Assembly (NCBI RefSeq): GCF_015330165.1
Contig: NZ_JADDXT010000002.1
Location: forward strand, 556,504 to 620,503
DNA from: Zobellia roscoffensis
GTDB lineage: Bacteria > Bacteroidota > Bacteroidia > Flavobacteriales > Flavobacteriaceae
Direction of reading: 5' to 3'
Length of the DNA stretch: 64,000 bases
The notes under the pieces: generated by a model
Seen by the model: the letters and a program-made list of their open reading frames with translations, nothing else
What the model was told of the DNA's origin: nothing
Database searches by the model: none
Shown: one piece after another, positions 44,634-54,314 of the stretch
Layout: the number at the start of each line of letters is the position of its first letter
How positions within the stretch are numbered: the first letter of the stretch is position 1
Translations under genes and position numbers: made by a program

Positions 44634-45314
44634 ATGGATTACGGAAAAGAATTCAAGAATTACGCTATAAATCACCAAGGCATTAGCAGTACTTATTACG
44701 ATTCGATCTTAACAAGCATGTACCCCGTTGGTCTTACACCCAACATTATTGAAGAACGCCAGATGAACGCTGTTGCGATGGACGTATTTTCAAGATTAAT
44801 GATGGACCGTATCATCTTCTTAGGAACAGGCATTAATGATCAAGTAGCAAATATTGTACAAGCACAATTGTTATTTTTGGCCAGTACAGATGCTAAAAAA
44901 GACATTCAGATATATATTAACTCCCCAGGAGGAAGTGTTTACGCTGGTTTAGGTATCTATGACACCATGCAATTCATTGCTCCGGACGTTGCCACTATTT
45001 GTACTGGAATGGCCGCCTCAATGGGCGCTGTACTTCTTTGTGCAGGTGAAAAAGGTAAACGTAGCGGATTAACACACTCCAGAGTAATGATCCACCAACC
45101 AATGGGTGGAGCCCAAGGTCAAGCAAGTGATATTGAAATTACGGCACGCGAAATCTTGAAGCTAAAATCAGAATTGTATGAAATTATAGCCAAGCATTCA
45201 GACCAAACCATAGACAAAGTAAACGAAGACAGTGACCGTGACTATTGGATGAAAGCTGAAGAAGCTAAAGCTTATGGTATGATTGATGAGATTTTAGTAA
45301 GGGGTAAAGAGTAA
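44634..45314 (+). CDS. clpP: ATP-dependent Clp protease proteolytic subunit
   Basis: A 226-residue serine protease. Catalytic Ser129 is in GMAASMGA and His154 in HSRVMIHQPMGG. The NSPGG segment (96-100) and the C-terminal DRDYWMKAEEAKAYGMID are present. The N-terminal extension of about 30 residues before the mature start is a little long for ClpP and is probably a propeptide. It forms the barrel that receives substrates from ClpX, encoded next. Its own terminator-like hairpin lies between them. Confidence 0.97.
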   Translation: MDYGKEFKNYAINHQGISSTYYDSILTSMYPVGLTPNIIEERQMNAVAMDVFSRLMMDRIIFLGTGINDQVANIVQAQLLFLASTDAKKDIQIYINSPGGSVYAGLGIYDTMQFIAPDVATICTGMAASMGAVLLCAGEKGKRSGLTHSRVMIHQPMGGAQGQASDIEITAREILKLKSELYEIIAKHSDQTIDKVNEDSDRDYWMKAEEAKAYGMIDEILVRGKE

Positions 45315-45366
45315 TTTCGACCAAATGCGTACTATTAATTGGTTTTTCGATTAAAACGATGAACCA

Positions 45367-45393
45367 AAACGCATTTATTTGCGTTTATTTTTT
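45367..45393 (+). terminator. Terminator-like hairpin between clpP and clpX
   Basis: AAACGCA-TTTATT-TGCGTTT followed by ATTTTTT. A short stem, so it may be an attenuator: some read-through would keep clpX partly linked to clpP. Confidence 0.55.
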
Positions 45394-45413
45394 CAAAGAA
45401 AGTATACTTTAAT

Positions 45414-46649
45414 ATGGCTAAAGAAAATTTAGAGTGTTCATTTTGTGGCAGAAAAAAGCCTGAGACCAATCTTTTGATTGCTGGTCTTGATGCACACATA
45501 TGTGACAGATGTATAGAGCAAGCCCATGGTATTGTTACCGAAGAATCTAAACAGACTAAAACAAATGACCTTTCTTCAGAACTTACCCTGAAGAAGCCTA
45601 TTGATATTAAAACATTTTTAGACACTTACGTTATTGGGCAAGACCGCACAAAAAAAGTAATGTCTGTTGCAGTTTACAATCACTACAAAAGGCTTTTACA
45701 ACCTAAGTCAAAAGAAGACGATGTAGAGATTCAAAAAAGTAATATCATCATGGTAGGTCAAACAGGTACAGGTAAAACCCTTGTAGCTAAAACTATTGCC
45801 AAAATGCTTAATGTGCCTTTGGCTATTGTAGATGCTACAGTTTTGACCGAAGCTGGCTATGTAGGTGAAGATGTAGAAAGTATTCTTACACGTTTGCTAC
45901 AAGCGGCAGATTACAATCTTGAAAAAGCAGAACGCGGTATTGTTTTTATTGATGAAATTGATAAGATTGCACGTAAAAGCGACAATCCTTCTATTACAAG
46001 AGATGTATCTGGTGAAGGTGTTCAACAAGGACTACTTAAGTTACTTGAAGGAACGGTTGTAAATGTTCCGCCAAAAGGAGGAAGAAAACATCCTGACCAA
46101 AAGTTCATTGAAGTCAACACAGAGAACATCTTATTTATTGCAGGAGGTGCTTTTGATGGAATTGAACGTGCTATTACCAAAAGGTTGAACATGCAAGCTA
46201 TTGGATATAGCGCCGCTAAAACCGATGATAATTTAGATCAGGAGAACATTCTTCAGTATATAATTCCAAAGGATTTAAAGGAGTTTGGTTTAATTCCTGA
46301 AATTATAGGAAGACTTCCGGTATTAACGCACATGAACCCGTTAGACGAGAAAACGCTAAGAGCGATTCTTACCGAACCTAAAAACGCGATCATAAAGCAG
46401 TATGAAAAACTGTTCGCAATGGATGATATTACTTTCACCATTACGGATCAAGCTTTAGATTATATCGTTAAAAAAGCAATTGAATACAAATTGGGTGCCA
46501 GAGGACTTCGTTCCCTATGTGAGGCAATTTTTACCGATGCTATGTTCGAAATGCCTAGTAATGACCAATCGGAATTTAAGGTCACTAAACCTTATGCCGA
46601 AGAAAAATTATCTCACGAGACCGTTAAAAAACTGAAAGCAGTTTCATAA
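45414..46649 (+). CDS. clpX: ATP-dependent Clp protease ATP-binding subunit
   Basis: A 411-residue AAA+ unfoldase. The N-terminal zinc site is Cys8, Cys11, Cys30 and Cys33 (CSFC, CDRC). Walker A is GQTGTGKT (115-122), Walker B IVFIDEIDKIA, and there is a RYR-like pore region and sensor 2 GARGLRS. It feeds tagged substrates to ClpP. It is full length, with a clean terminator behind it. Confidence 0.97.
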   Translation: MAKENLECSFCGRKKPETNLLIAGLDAHICDRCIEQAHGIVTEESKQTKTNDLSSELTLKKPIDIKTFLDTYVIGQDRTKKVMSVAVYNHYKRLLQPKSKEDDVEIQKSNIIMVGQTGTGKTLVAKTIAKMLNVPLAIVDATVLTEAGYVGEDVESILTRLLQAADYNLEKAERGIVFIDEIDKIARKSDNPSITRDVSGEGVQQGLLKLLEGTVVNVPPKGGRKHPDQKFIEVNTENILFIAGGAFDGIERAITKRLNMQAIGYSAAKTDDNLDQENILQYIIPKDLKEFGLIPEIIGRLPVLTHMNPLDEKTLRAILTEPKNAIIKQYEKLFAMDDITFTITDQALDYIVKKAIEYKLGARGLRSLCEAIFTDAMFEMPSNDQSEFKVTKPYAEEKLSHETVKKLKAVS

Positions 46650-46674
46650 AGTCTCCCTGATATAAATAAACAAG

Positions 46675-46711
46675 AAAGCGGAATCACATGGTGTGATTCC
46701 GCTTTTTTATT
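46675..46711. terminator. Terminator between clpX and the convergent hydrolase
   Basis: A 14-bp perfect stem AAAGCGGAATCACA with TGTGATTCCGCTTT, a 3-base loop and a T tract. It is the terminator of clpX; the A-rich 5' arm gives a weaker U tract for the minus-strand gene as well. Confidence 0.88.
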
Positions 46712-46744
46712 TCCTTGAGCGTTAGTTTAAAACCCCGTGGTTAT

Positions 46745-47308
46745 TTACATAGCTTTTTGCTTATTTGTTTTACCCGTATTCTGAGTAACCGTATTCAACA
46801 AGTCAAGGCATACTTTCTTAATTATTTTCTCATCGGTATACATATCGTGGCTAAAGCCGTTTACCAGCTCTCCTTCTACACCAACTTCTTTGTACCAAGA
46901 TGCTTTGGGTCTATAAACATCTCCGTCTCCAAATAAAAGTCTAATTGAACCCTCAGGCTTTTGTACTTCTGAACGTACTCTAGTAGAAGAAACGGCATAC
47001 AAAGATTTCATAGGTAGACCGGAAAGTGCAGCTTTCCAAGCTATAGCCCCACCAACACTAAAACATAAATAATGTGCTGGTTCCTTCTCTTTTTTAAGAA
47101 GATGTGCTATTGCAGTTTCTATACCTCCATTAACAAATGCCTGATGAACATTTTCTTCTGAATTTACTTTTACCTCTACATTTCCCAATTGTTGGCAATC
47201 ATAAAAAGTAATATTAAAATGCTGTTGAAGATATCCGAGGTATGATGTTATCCAGAGCCCTTTTTTAGCCCCCCACATGTCGGACAAGATTACAAGTCTT
47301 TCTGCCAT
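46745..47308 (-). CDS. Alpha/beta hydrolase-like protein
   Basis: A 187-residue protein that looks like a short alpha/beta hydrolase. A nucleophile-elbow-like CFSVGG holds Ser84, an acidic residue sits after LLFGDGDVY, and a His in NGFSHDMYTD fits the third position. The lid is missing. It is not a close match to any family I can name. It lies 73 bases after the GH3 ligase gene on the same strand, so the two may act on linked substrates. That is positional inference. Confidence 0.65.
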   Translation of the reverse strand: MAERLVILSDMWGAKKGLWITSYLGYLQQHFNITFYDCQQLGNVEVKVNSEENVHQAFVNGGIETAIAHLLKKEKEPAHYLCFSVGGAIAWKAALSGLPMKSLYAVSSTRVRSEVQKPEGSIRLLFGDGDVYRPKASWYKEVGVEGELVNGFSHDMYTDEKIIKKVCLDLLNTVTQNTGKTNKQKAM

Positions 47309-47381
47309 AATATTAAATTTAATTTGCCTTTAGGTTAGTATTTGGGAATCAATTTCAATATTAAACGACTAAATCTCTCTT

Positions 47382-48896
47382 TTATTTGTTCATTTGAAGT
47401 AATTCTTCGACATAGCCCCTTTTATTGGATAATCTAGGAATCTTATGCTGCCCTCCTAACTTCCCTTTTAGCTTTAACCAATCGTAAAAAAGATTTTCTC
47501 TTGCTACATGAACCTTAGGCATATTTAAAGTGATATTATTATAACGCTTTGCCTCATAATCGGAATTCAAAGATTTTAAAGCGTTGTCTAAGTATTCTGT
47601 AAATACATCTATATCTTCGGGTGGGTTCCTGAACTCGATTATCCACTCATGCGCCCCTTTTTCCTTATCGACCATAAAAATAGGACCGGCAGTATAATCT
47701 TTAATTTCAGCACCTGTTTTTAAACAAATGGTTTTAAGCGCTTCTTCTGCATTTTCAATAATAAGTTCTTCTCCAAAAACATTAATGTGGTGCTTGGTTC
47801 TTCCCGTTACTTTTATTCGGTACGGACTCGTAGAAGTAAATTTAATCGTGTCGCCAATTTTATACCGCCATAGACCAGAATTAGTTGTAATTATAATAGC
47901 ATAATTGGTGTTCTTTTTCACTTCCCAAAGGGGAATAGCTGTTTGACTCTCTGCGCCATATTCGGTCATAGGAATGAATTCATAGAATATTCCATAGTCC
48001 AGCATCAGCAATAAATCATCTGCATTGTTACGGTCCTGAATCGCAAAAAAACCTTCCGAAGCATTATAAATCTCGTAATACTTAAAGCTTTTACGCGGCA
48101 GTAGTTTTTTATACTGTTCTTCATACGGGTTAAAACTCACTCCCCCATGAAAATAAACCTCAAGGTTTTCCCATACTTGAAAAAGATTGTCTTTTCCCGT
48201 ATCCTGTATTACATTATTCAGAAGTACCAACATCCAAGAAGGCACTCCTGCCAAACTGGTCACATTCTCTTGTGTACTTTCTTTTATAATTGCTTTTAGT
48301 TTACTCTCCCACTCGCTCATTAAAGACACTTTGCTGCTTGGCGTACTGCTGAATTCTGCCCATAACGGCATGTTATCAATAAGAATGGCGGACAAGTCCC
48401 CAAAATAAGAGCCATTGTCCTCGTACAATTCTTTACTACCTCCTAAACGCAGGCTTTTACCCGTAAATAACTGTGAGTTTTCATTATTGTTCAAATAGAG
48501 GCAAAGCAAATCTTTACCAGATTTATAATGGCAATCTTCAAGAGCCTCTTCGCTTACGGGAATAAACTTACTTTTAGCATTGGTTGTACCACTGCTTTTA
48601 GCAAATAACTTTATTGAAGTTGGCCAAAATATATTTTGCTCACCGCGACGTGTGCGCTCAATAATAGGCTCAAGCTCCTCATATGAGGAAATAGGAACAC
48701 GTTCCCTAAAAGTTTCGTACTTATTTATAGATTCAAAATCATACTTTCTACCAATTTCAGTGTCTTCGGCAATTTCAATAAGTTGATGAAGCACTTCCTC
48801 TTGGACTTCTTCCGGGTATTTTAAAAAAAGTTCTATCTGGTGATATCTCTTTTTTAGCAACCAAGAAGCAATGGAATTGAATAAGGTAATTGGCAT
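47382..48896 (-). CDS. GH3 auxin-responsive promoter family acyl-acid amido synthetase-like
   Basis: A 504-residue member of the GH3 fold (ANL superfamily). Visible features are the ATP segment SSGTTNAKSKFIPVS near 95-110, the YNASEGFFA segment (about 275-283), and the late TGRTKHHINVFGEELIIENAEEAL, typical of GH3. Plant GH3 enzymes join amino acids to jasmonate, auxin or salicylate; the bacterial substrate is not known. It is divergent from the DUF2797 gene with about 77 bases between the starts. Confidence 0.9.
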   Translation of the reverse strand: MPITLFNSIASWLLKKRYHQIELFLKYPEEVQEEVLHQLIEIAEDTEIGRKYDFESINKYETFRERVPISSYEELEPIIERTRRGEQNIFWPTSIKLFAKSSGTTNAKSKFIPVSEEALEDCHYKSGKDLLCLYLNNNENSQLFTGKSLRLGGSKELYEDNGSYFGDLSAILIDNMPLWAEFSSTPSSKVSLMSEWESKLKAIIKESTQENVTSLAGVPSWMLVLLNNVIQDTGKDNLFQVWENLEVYFHGGVSFNPYEEQYKKLLPRKSFKYYEIYNASEGFFAIQDRNNADDLLLMLDYGIFYEFIPMTEYGAESQTAIPLWEVKKNTNYAIIITTNSGLWRYKIGDTIKFTSTSPYRIKVTGRTKHHINVFGEELIIENAEEALKTICLKTGAEIKDYTAGPIFMVDKEKGAHEWIIEFRNPPEDIDVFTEYLDNALKSLNSDYEAKRYNNITLNMPKVHVARENLFYDWLKLKGKLGGQHKIPRLSNKRGYVEELLQMNK

Positions 48897-48973
48897 TTTT
48901 GGGTATCTTTGAATTCGCTAAATTTAGCTTTAATACTTATCATTTTCAAATACATTTTAAATCAAACTTTTTT

Positions 48974-49768
48974 ATGCAGTACGAAGGCGTTCTAAGAAAA
49001 ATGCAGACCGAAATTGGAAACCCTATTCAATACTACATGGTATTCGAAAACGATTTTTTGAACGTCAACCAAGTTTTGGACAAAGAGCTAGAAATCAAAT
49101 TTATAAAATACCAATGTTTAAATTGTGGTCGTGACCGCCCTATTTACCGTCAAGGTTTTTGCAAGACTTGTTTCTTTGAAATTCCATCTGCAGGAGATTG
49201 GATTATGCGTCCAGAATTGAGCACAGCACATCTAGACAAAGAAGACCGCGACTTAGAATATGAGAAAAAAGCACAACTACAGCCCCATATTGTCTATTTA
49301 GCCAACTCAAGTAATATAAAAGTTGGTGTTACCAGAAAGGCACAAGTACCCACACGATGGATAGACCAAGGTGCGCATGAAGCTATTGAAATAGTAGAAG
49401 TGCCCAACAGATATTTAGCTGGGATAACAGAAGTAGCGTTAAAAGACCATATTGGGGATAAAACCAACTGGCGGAAAATGCTGACCAACACTGTAGAAGA
49501 TGAAAATCTTGTTGAATGGCGAAACAAACTGAAGCAATATATTCCCACCGAAGCACAAGCATATTTTATTGAAGATAATTCTGAAACTAATCTTGAATTT
49601 CCGGTTTTGAAATACCCTGAAAAGGTAAAAAGCCTGAATCTTTCAAAGACACCAAACTACAAAGGCGTGCTTAAGGGTATAAAAGGGCAATATTTTATTT
49701 TTGAAGACAATACTGTTTTTAATGTTAGAGGCAACGAGGGGTATTATGTATCACTTCAAATCAGATAA
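48974..49768 (+). CDS. DUF2797 protein (zinc ribbon plus GIY-YIG-like fold)
   Basis: A 264-residue protein from the ATG at 48974 (MQYEGVLRKMQTEIG). A longer frame would overlap the divergent GH3 gene and lacks family support. The zinc ribbon CLNCGRDRPIYRQGFCKTCF lies at about 49-68. The middle part (VYLANSSNIKVGVTRKAQVPTRWIDQGA) resembles GIY-YIG domains of nucleases, an intuition rather than a proved relation. The function is unknown. The predicted site is cytoplasmic. Confidence 0.85.
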   Translation: MQYEGVLRKMQTEIGNPIQYYMVFENDFLNVNQVLDKELEIKFIKYQCLNCGRDRPIYRQGFCKTCFFEIPSAGDWIMRPELSTAHLDKEDRDLEYEKKAQLQPHIVYLANSSNIKVGVTRKAQVPTRWIDQGAHEAIEIVEVPNRYLAGITEVALKDHIGDKTNWRKMLTNTVEDENLVEWRNKLKQYIPTEAQAYFIEDNSETNLEFPVLKYPEKVKSLNLSKTPNYKGVLKGIKGQYFIFEDNTVFNVRGNEGYYVSLQIR

Positions 49769-49860
49769 ATACCCCACTATACTACCAACCAAAATGGACA
49801 ATTAATTTTAGAACCAAAAATTAAATGATTTGGGCAATTCTTATATAATACACATAGCTA

Positions 49861-49887
49861 CCTTTCACTTTATAAAAAAGTGAAAGG
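49861..49887 (+). promoter_or_regulatory. Perfect hairpin abutting the start codon of the DedA-family gene
   Basis: CCTTTCACTTT (49861-49871) and AAAGTGAAAGG (49877-49887) form an 11-bp perfect inverted repeat with a 5-base loop. The ATG at 49889 follows after one base. A GTG at 49880 is inside the stem and is unlikely to be the start. If transcribed, the structure would cover the ribosome landing site. It could also be a DNA operator. The choice is open. Confidence 0.6.
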
Positions 49888-49888
49888 C

Positions 49889-50590
49889 ATGCGTAAAGAA
49901 GATTCAGATCAAGAAAAAAGCAAATGGCCAATTTACCTATCCCTTATTACGATAGTCTTATTGGTCATTGGTTATTTTACTATACCTGAAATGGAATCCT
50001 TTTTCAATGAAGCTTGGCAAGTGCTTACCAGTGGAAATCGTAAGGAAGTTGAGAACTGGGTTTCTCAATTTGGAGCTTGGGGGCCAGTAATACTCATATT
50101 GGCCATGATAGCCCAAATGTTTATGATAGTAGTTCCTTCCATCATGCTCATGGTTGCTTCTATTTTGGCATATGGTCCCATTTGGGGCAGCATACTCATT
50201 TTGGGAGCCGTTTTCTCTGCCTCATCCGTAGGCTACCTCATTGGAAAAATATTAGGACAAGACCGAGTAGAACGTATCATTGGAAGAAAAACAGAAAACA
50301 AAGTAGCTAATTTCCTTGAAGACTATGGCTTTTGGGCCGTTATCATTACGCGCCTGAATCCGTTTTTATCAAATGACGCCATTAGTTTCGTTGGTGGAAT
50401 TCTGAGAATGGGCTACTGGAAATTTATTGGGGCAACCCTTATCGGTATTACCCCACTTACTATTTTTATTGCTATTCTTGGCAGAAGCACCAATAGTATG
50501 AAATCAGGTTTACTTTGGGGCTCTTTAGTGAGTCTAGCCCTGTTCTTATTCTATGTCTGGTACGATAAAAAGCATTTACAAAAAAGCTGA
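49889..50590 (+). CDS. DedA/TVP38/TMEM64 family membrane protein
   Basis: A 233-residue membrane protein with about six helices. The SNARE-associated (VTT) core runs over residues 60-190 and has FGAWGPVILILAMIAQMFM, the GxxxSxxxGYxxG segment ASSVGYLIGKILGQ, and the ITRLNPFLSNDAISFVGGILRM motif with the conserved Arg and the NPF. Relatives move lipid carriers or phospholipids between leaflets, which fits the envelope gene AsmA next door (convergent, 9 bases). Its start codon abuts a hairpin. Confidence 0.9.
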   Translation: MRKEDSDQEKSKWPIYLSLITIVLLVIGYFTIPEMESFFNEAWQVLTSGNRKEVENWVSQFGAWGPVILILAMIAQMFMIVVPSIMLMVASILAYGPIWGSILILGAVFSASSVGYLIGKILGQDRVERIIGRKTENKVANFLEDYGFWAVIITRLNPFLSNDAISFVGGILRMGYWKFIGATLIGITPLTIFIAILGRSTNSMKSGLLWGSLVSLALFLFYVWYDKKHLQKS

Positions 50591-50599
50591 AACTACCTG

Positions 50600-53320
50600 C
50601 TATTCACTTTTTTTCTTGCCTAAAAGACCACCAAGAATATTTTTTGCTTTTTCTTTTACTGCATCTTCTTCTTTTTTAGGAGTAGCCGTATCCGTTTTTA
50701 CAGTAGTAGTGTCTTTTTTACTACCACCTAACAATCCTCCAAGCACTTCTTTTACATCATCTTTAGTCGAACTCTTTGTAGAATCAGTTTTAGATTTATT
50801 TCCGCCTAGAACATCCCCTATTAAATCCTTTGCTTTATCCTTCCCTTTACTTATAAGTTTTTGTTTCTGAATTTCCACCAATTGACTAGTCAATGTCTTT
50901 ACCCCAGAAGTTAAATCTGTACTTACACTAGGGTTATCATAATTACCTCCAATATTTGCTACAACAGGTATTTTTAGGTCTTTTAGATCGTCATCTCCTA
51001 TTTGAGCAATCAGCTTACCTACATCACTACCTAAATATTTAGCCGGAACCTCCAAAGTGGCCTTATAATCCATTTTTTTATCAAAAGTGTGACTACCTCC
51101 AACATTAATGGCTATATCTTTATAATTTACAGTGAAAGGTTTTACGCTTACTAAACCATTTTCAAAAGTAAGTTTAGTTTTTAAGTCATCAAGATTTAGT
51201 TGTTTCAAGTCAATGAAATTTAACTTACTATCTAAAGCAGTAAGCATGGGCGCACTCTCAGAATCTATTTCCTTGGTCATTATATCGGCAAAAATATCAC
51301 CCGTCAACGTCAATAAATCAGGCAGTAAATCATCAGTCAATTTTCCTGATAGTTTAATATCAGAATCTAAGGTTCCTTTTAAGATTTGTGCAATTGGCGC
51401 CACAGCTTTAAATAACTCCAGAGACTTAAAGGTTTCGCTTATACCCAGCTGCTTCATATCTAAATTCATAGCAAAACTTGGGGTTTCTTCTTTAGTTGAA
51501 ACCTCACCGTTAAACGCCATTCTCCCATTAAAAATAGAAGACGTCATATTAGAAAGCGTTGCCTTCTCATCTTTTATTCTAAGATTACCCTTTACATCTT
51601 TTAATGTAAGATTATCATAAAGCACCGTATTGGCCGATGCGTTAATATTCGCATCCAAGAAAGATGGAATTTTAATTTTTTCTTCGGTGACAGTTTCCGC
51701 AGGTTTATCACCTTCCGTCTTTTTTTCTGTTGCTACTGTTTCTGTTTCTTCCACCATAAAATCACTCAACGCAAACACGTTTGAAGAAAGGTCAAAATCG
51801 CCCTCTACCTTTTCATCGTTGAACATAAAACCTAAAAGGTTTTTAATGGTTCCTTTCGCATTAAAATCAGTTTTACCTGTAGAACCACTCAACTCATTTA
51901 GAGTAACTGTTGATGGGTTAAAAGTTAAACCTGTTTTCTGAAGCTTAACAGGATTGGGAATTTCATCTGATTTATATTCAAAATCACTCAAACTTAATTT
52001 ACCGTTTGTAGTTGTCTTCTCATACTGTTCTTTTTCTATGGAAGCCATATCAAAAGCAGTACTCACATCTGCAACCAGAAGTCCTTTTAAATCCAAATCT
52101 GCCGGCACAGGATATGCTTGCTTAAGGTTTGCCAAATTCATCTTACCATCAATGTGAGCCTTCACTTTAGTATTACCCATAAGCTCTTTGATGTTCGCTG
52201 TCATGTTGAACTTGTCCTCATCAATCATAAAAGACAACTTATCAATATCTACATACGTATCTTCGGCAATACCTGTGGTATTATTTATTTTAGTGTCGAT
52301 AAATACGTTACGAACCGATTTTGGTAAGTCAGGATACTTAAACGAAGCATTTTCTGAGTTGATATTAATATTGAATTTTGGAATATGCTCTTCATCTACA
52401 ACACCACTGAATTTACCCTCAAGCATAAAGTTTCCGGTAGTCTTTACATCTTCAATACTTTTTGAGTACGCTTCTGGAATGACCGCTAAAAAGTTTTTGA
52501 AATCAGAAGAAGGAGTTTTAAACGATATATCAATTTCTTGATTGTTTTCATTCACTTTGATAAATCCATCAAAAACCAATGCTAACTGATTAATAAGCGC
52601 TTCGTTCTTCAAAAAAGTATACTTACTCTCCTTTAAATCAACCCCAATTAACGCATCAAGTTGAATCTTATTTTTATTCAAGTAGTTGGTACTATCCATT
52701 TCAAAAGAAACCAAAGCCTCTGTAAATGTATCCAACTCTGACTTTTCTAGGGAAAGGTCTCCCTTTCCATTATGTTGCATCTCTGAAATTTCCAAACGCA
52801 TACCTGTTGACTGATCGTCGTAAACAATCTTAGTATTTGTTATGGCATATGATTGCAAATCAAGATTAAAACCATCAGTAGTACTCGTTTCTTCAGCACC
52901 AGTTGGCTCATCTGAAGGTATGGCAATATCAAAGCTGGCATTTTCTTCCTTGTCTATGGTAACATTCACTAACGCACCATCTACAGTTAGACTTTTAATG
53001 CCAATAGGCTCATCTTGACCTTTAAACAACTCGCCAATACCCATAGAAAGAGCCGCTTTCTTGGATGCAAAAAGGGTATCACCTTCAAAAGGGGCTTTGT
53101 TGAGCAGAACTACATCTTCAAGACTGACCTCTGCATTTGGGAAATTGCTAAACAGACTTAAATCTGCTTTTGAGAAATCAAGCGTCGCATTAATATTGTT
53201 GTTTGCATTATTCTTTATGATATCACCAATTTTTGACTCAAGAAAAAAGGGTGCAGCTACCAGTATGGCAACAATAAGCAATACTAACACTCCTAAAATT
53301 CTAAATATTTTCTTTTTCAT
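50600..53320 (-). CDS. AsmA family protein
   Basis: A 906-residue envelope protein with one N-terminal membrane anchor (about 6-26, ILGVLVLLIVAILVAAPFFL) and a long periplasmic beta-groove. The AsmA-type starts (LSLFSNFPNAEVSLEDVVL) and repeated strands continue to about 790. The last 80 residues are low-complexity, rich in Lys, Ser and Thr (LGGLLGGSKKD..., LGGLLGKKKSE), with LGG(V/L)LGG-type repeats. AsmA-like proteins carry phospholipids to the outer membrane. The DedA-family gene is convergent downstream. Confidence 0.92.
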   Translation of the reverse strand: MKKKIFRILGVLVLLIVAILVAAPFFLESKIGDIIKNNANNNINATLDFSKADLSLFSNFPNAEVSLEDVVLLNKAPFEGDTLFASKKAALSMGIGELFKGQDEPIGIKSLTVDGALVNVTIDKEENASFDIAIPSDEPTGAEETSTTDGFNLDLQSYAITNTKIVYDDQSTGMRLEISEMQHNGKGDLSLEKSELDTFTEALVSFEMDSTNYLNKNKIQLDALIGVDLKESKYTFLKNEALINQLALVFDGFIKVNENNQEIDISFKTPSSDFKNFLAVIPEAYSKSIEDVKTTGNFMLEGKFSGVVDEEHIPKFNININSENASFKYPDLPKSVRNVFIDTKINNTTGIAEDTYVDIDKLSFMIDEDKFNMTANIKELMGNTKVKAHIDGKMNLANLKQAYPVPADLDLKGLLVADVSTAFDMASIEKEQYEKTTTNGKLSLSDFEYKSDEIPNPVKLQKTGLTFNPSTVTLNELSGSTGKTDFNAKGTIKNLLGFMFNDEKVEGDFDLSSNVFALSDFMVEETETVATEKKTEGDKPAETVTEEKIKIPSFLDANINASANTVLYDNLTLKDVKGNLRIKDEKATLSNMTSSIFNGRMAFNGEVSTKEETPSFAMNLDMKQLGISETFKSLELFKAVAPIAQILKGTLDSDIKLSGKLTDDLLPDLLTLTGDIFADIMTKEIDSESAPMLTALDSKLNFIDLKQLNLDDLKTKLTFENGLVSVKPFTVNYKDIAINVGGSHTFDKKMDYKATLEVPAKYLGSDVGKLIAQIGDDDLKDLKIPVVANIGGNYDNPSVSTDLTSGVKTLTSQLVEIQKQKLISKGKDKAKDLIGDVLGGNKSKTDSTKSSTKDDVKEVLGGLLGGSKKDTTTVKTDTATPKKEEDAVKEKAKNILGGLLGKKKSE

Positions 53321-53496
53321 ATTTCTATTTCAAATACTGATTTACAAAACTAAAACGGAATACAATCTTAATGTTGGCTCCAAACCTGAAAACTACTTTC
53401 CAAAAAATCACAACCTACTAAAAAATAGGTGTAGTTTTTAACTCTTAAATCAAGACTCTTAACGCTATCGGATACAACTCAAAAAAGGAGTGAATA

Positions 53497-54207
53497 TTAT
53501 ACTTCTAGGGTTATTTCTTCGCCAACATCTAATTTGAACCGTTTTCTCATGATATATACGAGCAAATACAAAAAAGGAGTGTCTAGAAATGCTATAAATA
53601 TCTTAAAAACAAACCCGCTTACCACTAAACCGAAGAATAGCTCCCATGGTAAGATGCCAAAAACACATAACAACCCCACTACAGTGAAGGTGTCAACAAA
53701 CTGAGAAAGAAAAGTTGAAAAGTTATTACGCACCCAGAGATATTTGCCTTTGGTAACTTTTTTCCAAAAATGATAAATGGCAATATCTATATATTGGGCA
53801 AAAAGATAAGCTATCATTGAAGCTAGAACAGCAACAGGTGAAAGCGCAAAAACATTTGTAAATGTAGCATCGTCTACTGGCGATGAAGCAATGGCCGGAG
53901 CAACTTCGGCAACTAAAATAATAGCCATGGAGAATAAACTGGCAAAAATTCCTGCGGTAACAATTTGATTGGCTTTTTTTCTTCCGTAAATCTCAGAAAT
54001 TAAATCGGTAATCAAAAAGGTAATTGGATAGGGCAAAATTCCAACTGACACTTCAAAAAGAGACACCCCAAAAATAGTAACCTCACCAAAAGGATTCCAA
54101 TAGAAAAATTTCTGAAAAATAAGATTGGAAACCACTAAAGAGGTGATAAAAAGCGCTCCTAAATAAAGATAAATTTTATACGCCAGACGGCTATCTTTTA
54201 CAGTCAT
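53497..54207 (-). CDS. Queuosine precursor transporter (YhhQ/VUT family)
   Basis: A 236-residue protein with six or seven membrane helices. The family pattern is clear: ALFITSLVVSNLIFQKFF, then PYPITFLITDLISEIYGRKKA, then WKKVTKG..LWVRNNFST and QFVDTFTVVGLL. Characterised members take up preQ0 or preQ1 or queuine for tRNA modification. It is divergent from the DUF5723 gene by 107 bases. There is no preQ1 riboswitch that I can see. Confidence 0.92.
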   Translation of the reverse strand: MTVKDSRLAYKIYLYLGALFITSLVVSNLIFQKFFYWNPFGEVTIFGVSLFEVSVGILPYPITFLITDLISEIYGRKKANQIVTAGIFASLFSMAIILVAEVAPAIASSPVDDATFTNVFALSPVAVLASMIAYLFAQYIDIAIYHFWKKVTKGKYLWVRNNFSTFLSQFVDTFTVVGLLCVFGILPWELFFGLVVSGFVFKIFIAFLDTPFLYLLVYIMRKRFKLDVGEEITLEV

Positions 54208-54314
54208 GAGTATTTTCTTATTAAAGTAATCGACAAACTGTACAATTTCGTCGATGCTTGTTCGTTATTGCAACACTACCTAAAAAACCAAAAATAACTT
54301 AAAAAATACCAAGC

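Noticed and set aside
51132..51620. Plus-strand 162-codon frame inside the AsmA gene, with others nearby
   Set aside because: Antisense of a long repetitive coding sequence; Ser/Leu/Phe-rich translation with no recognisable domain.
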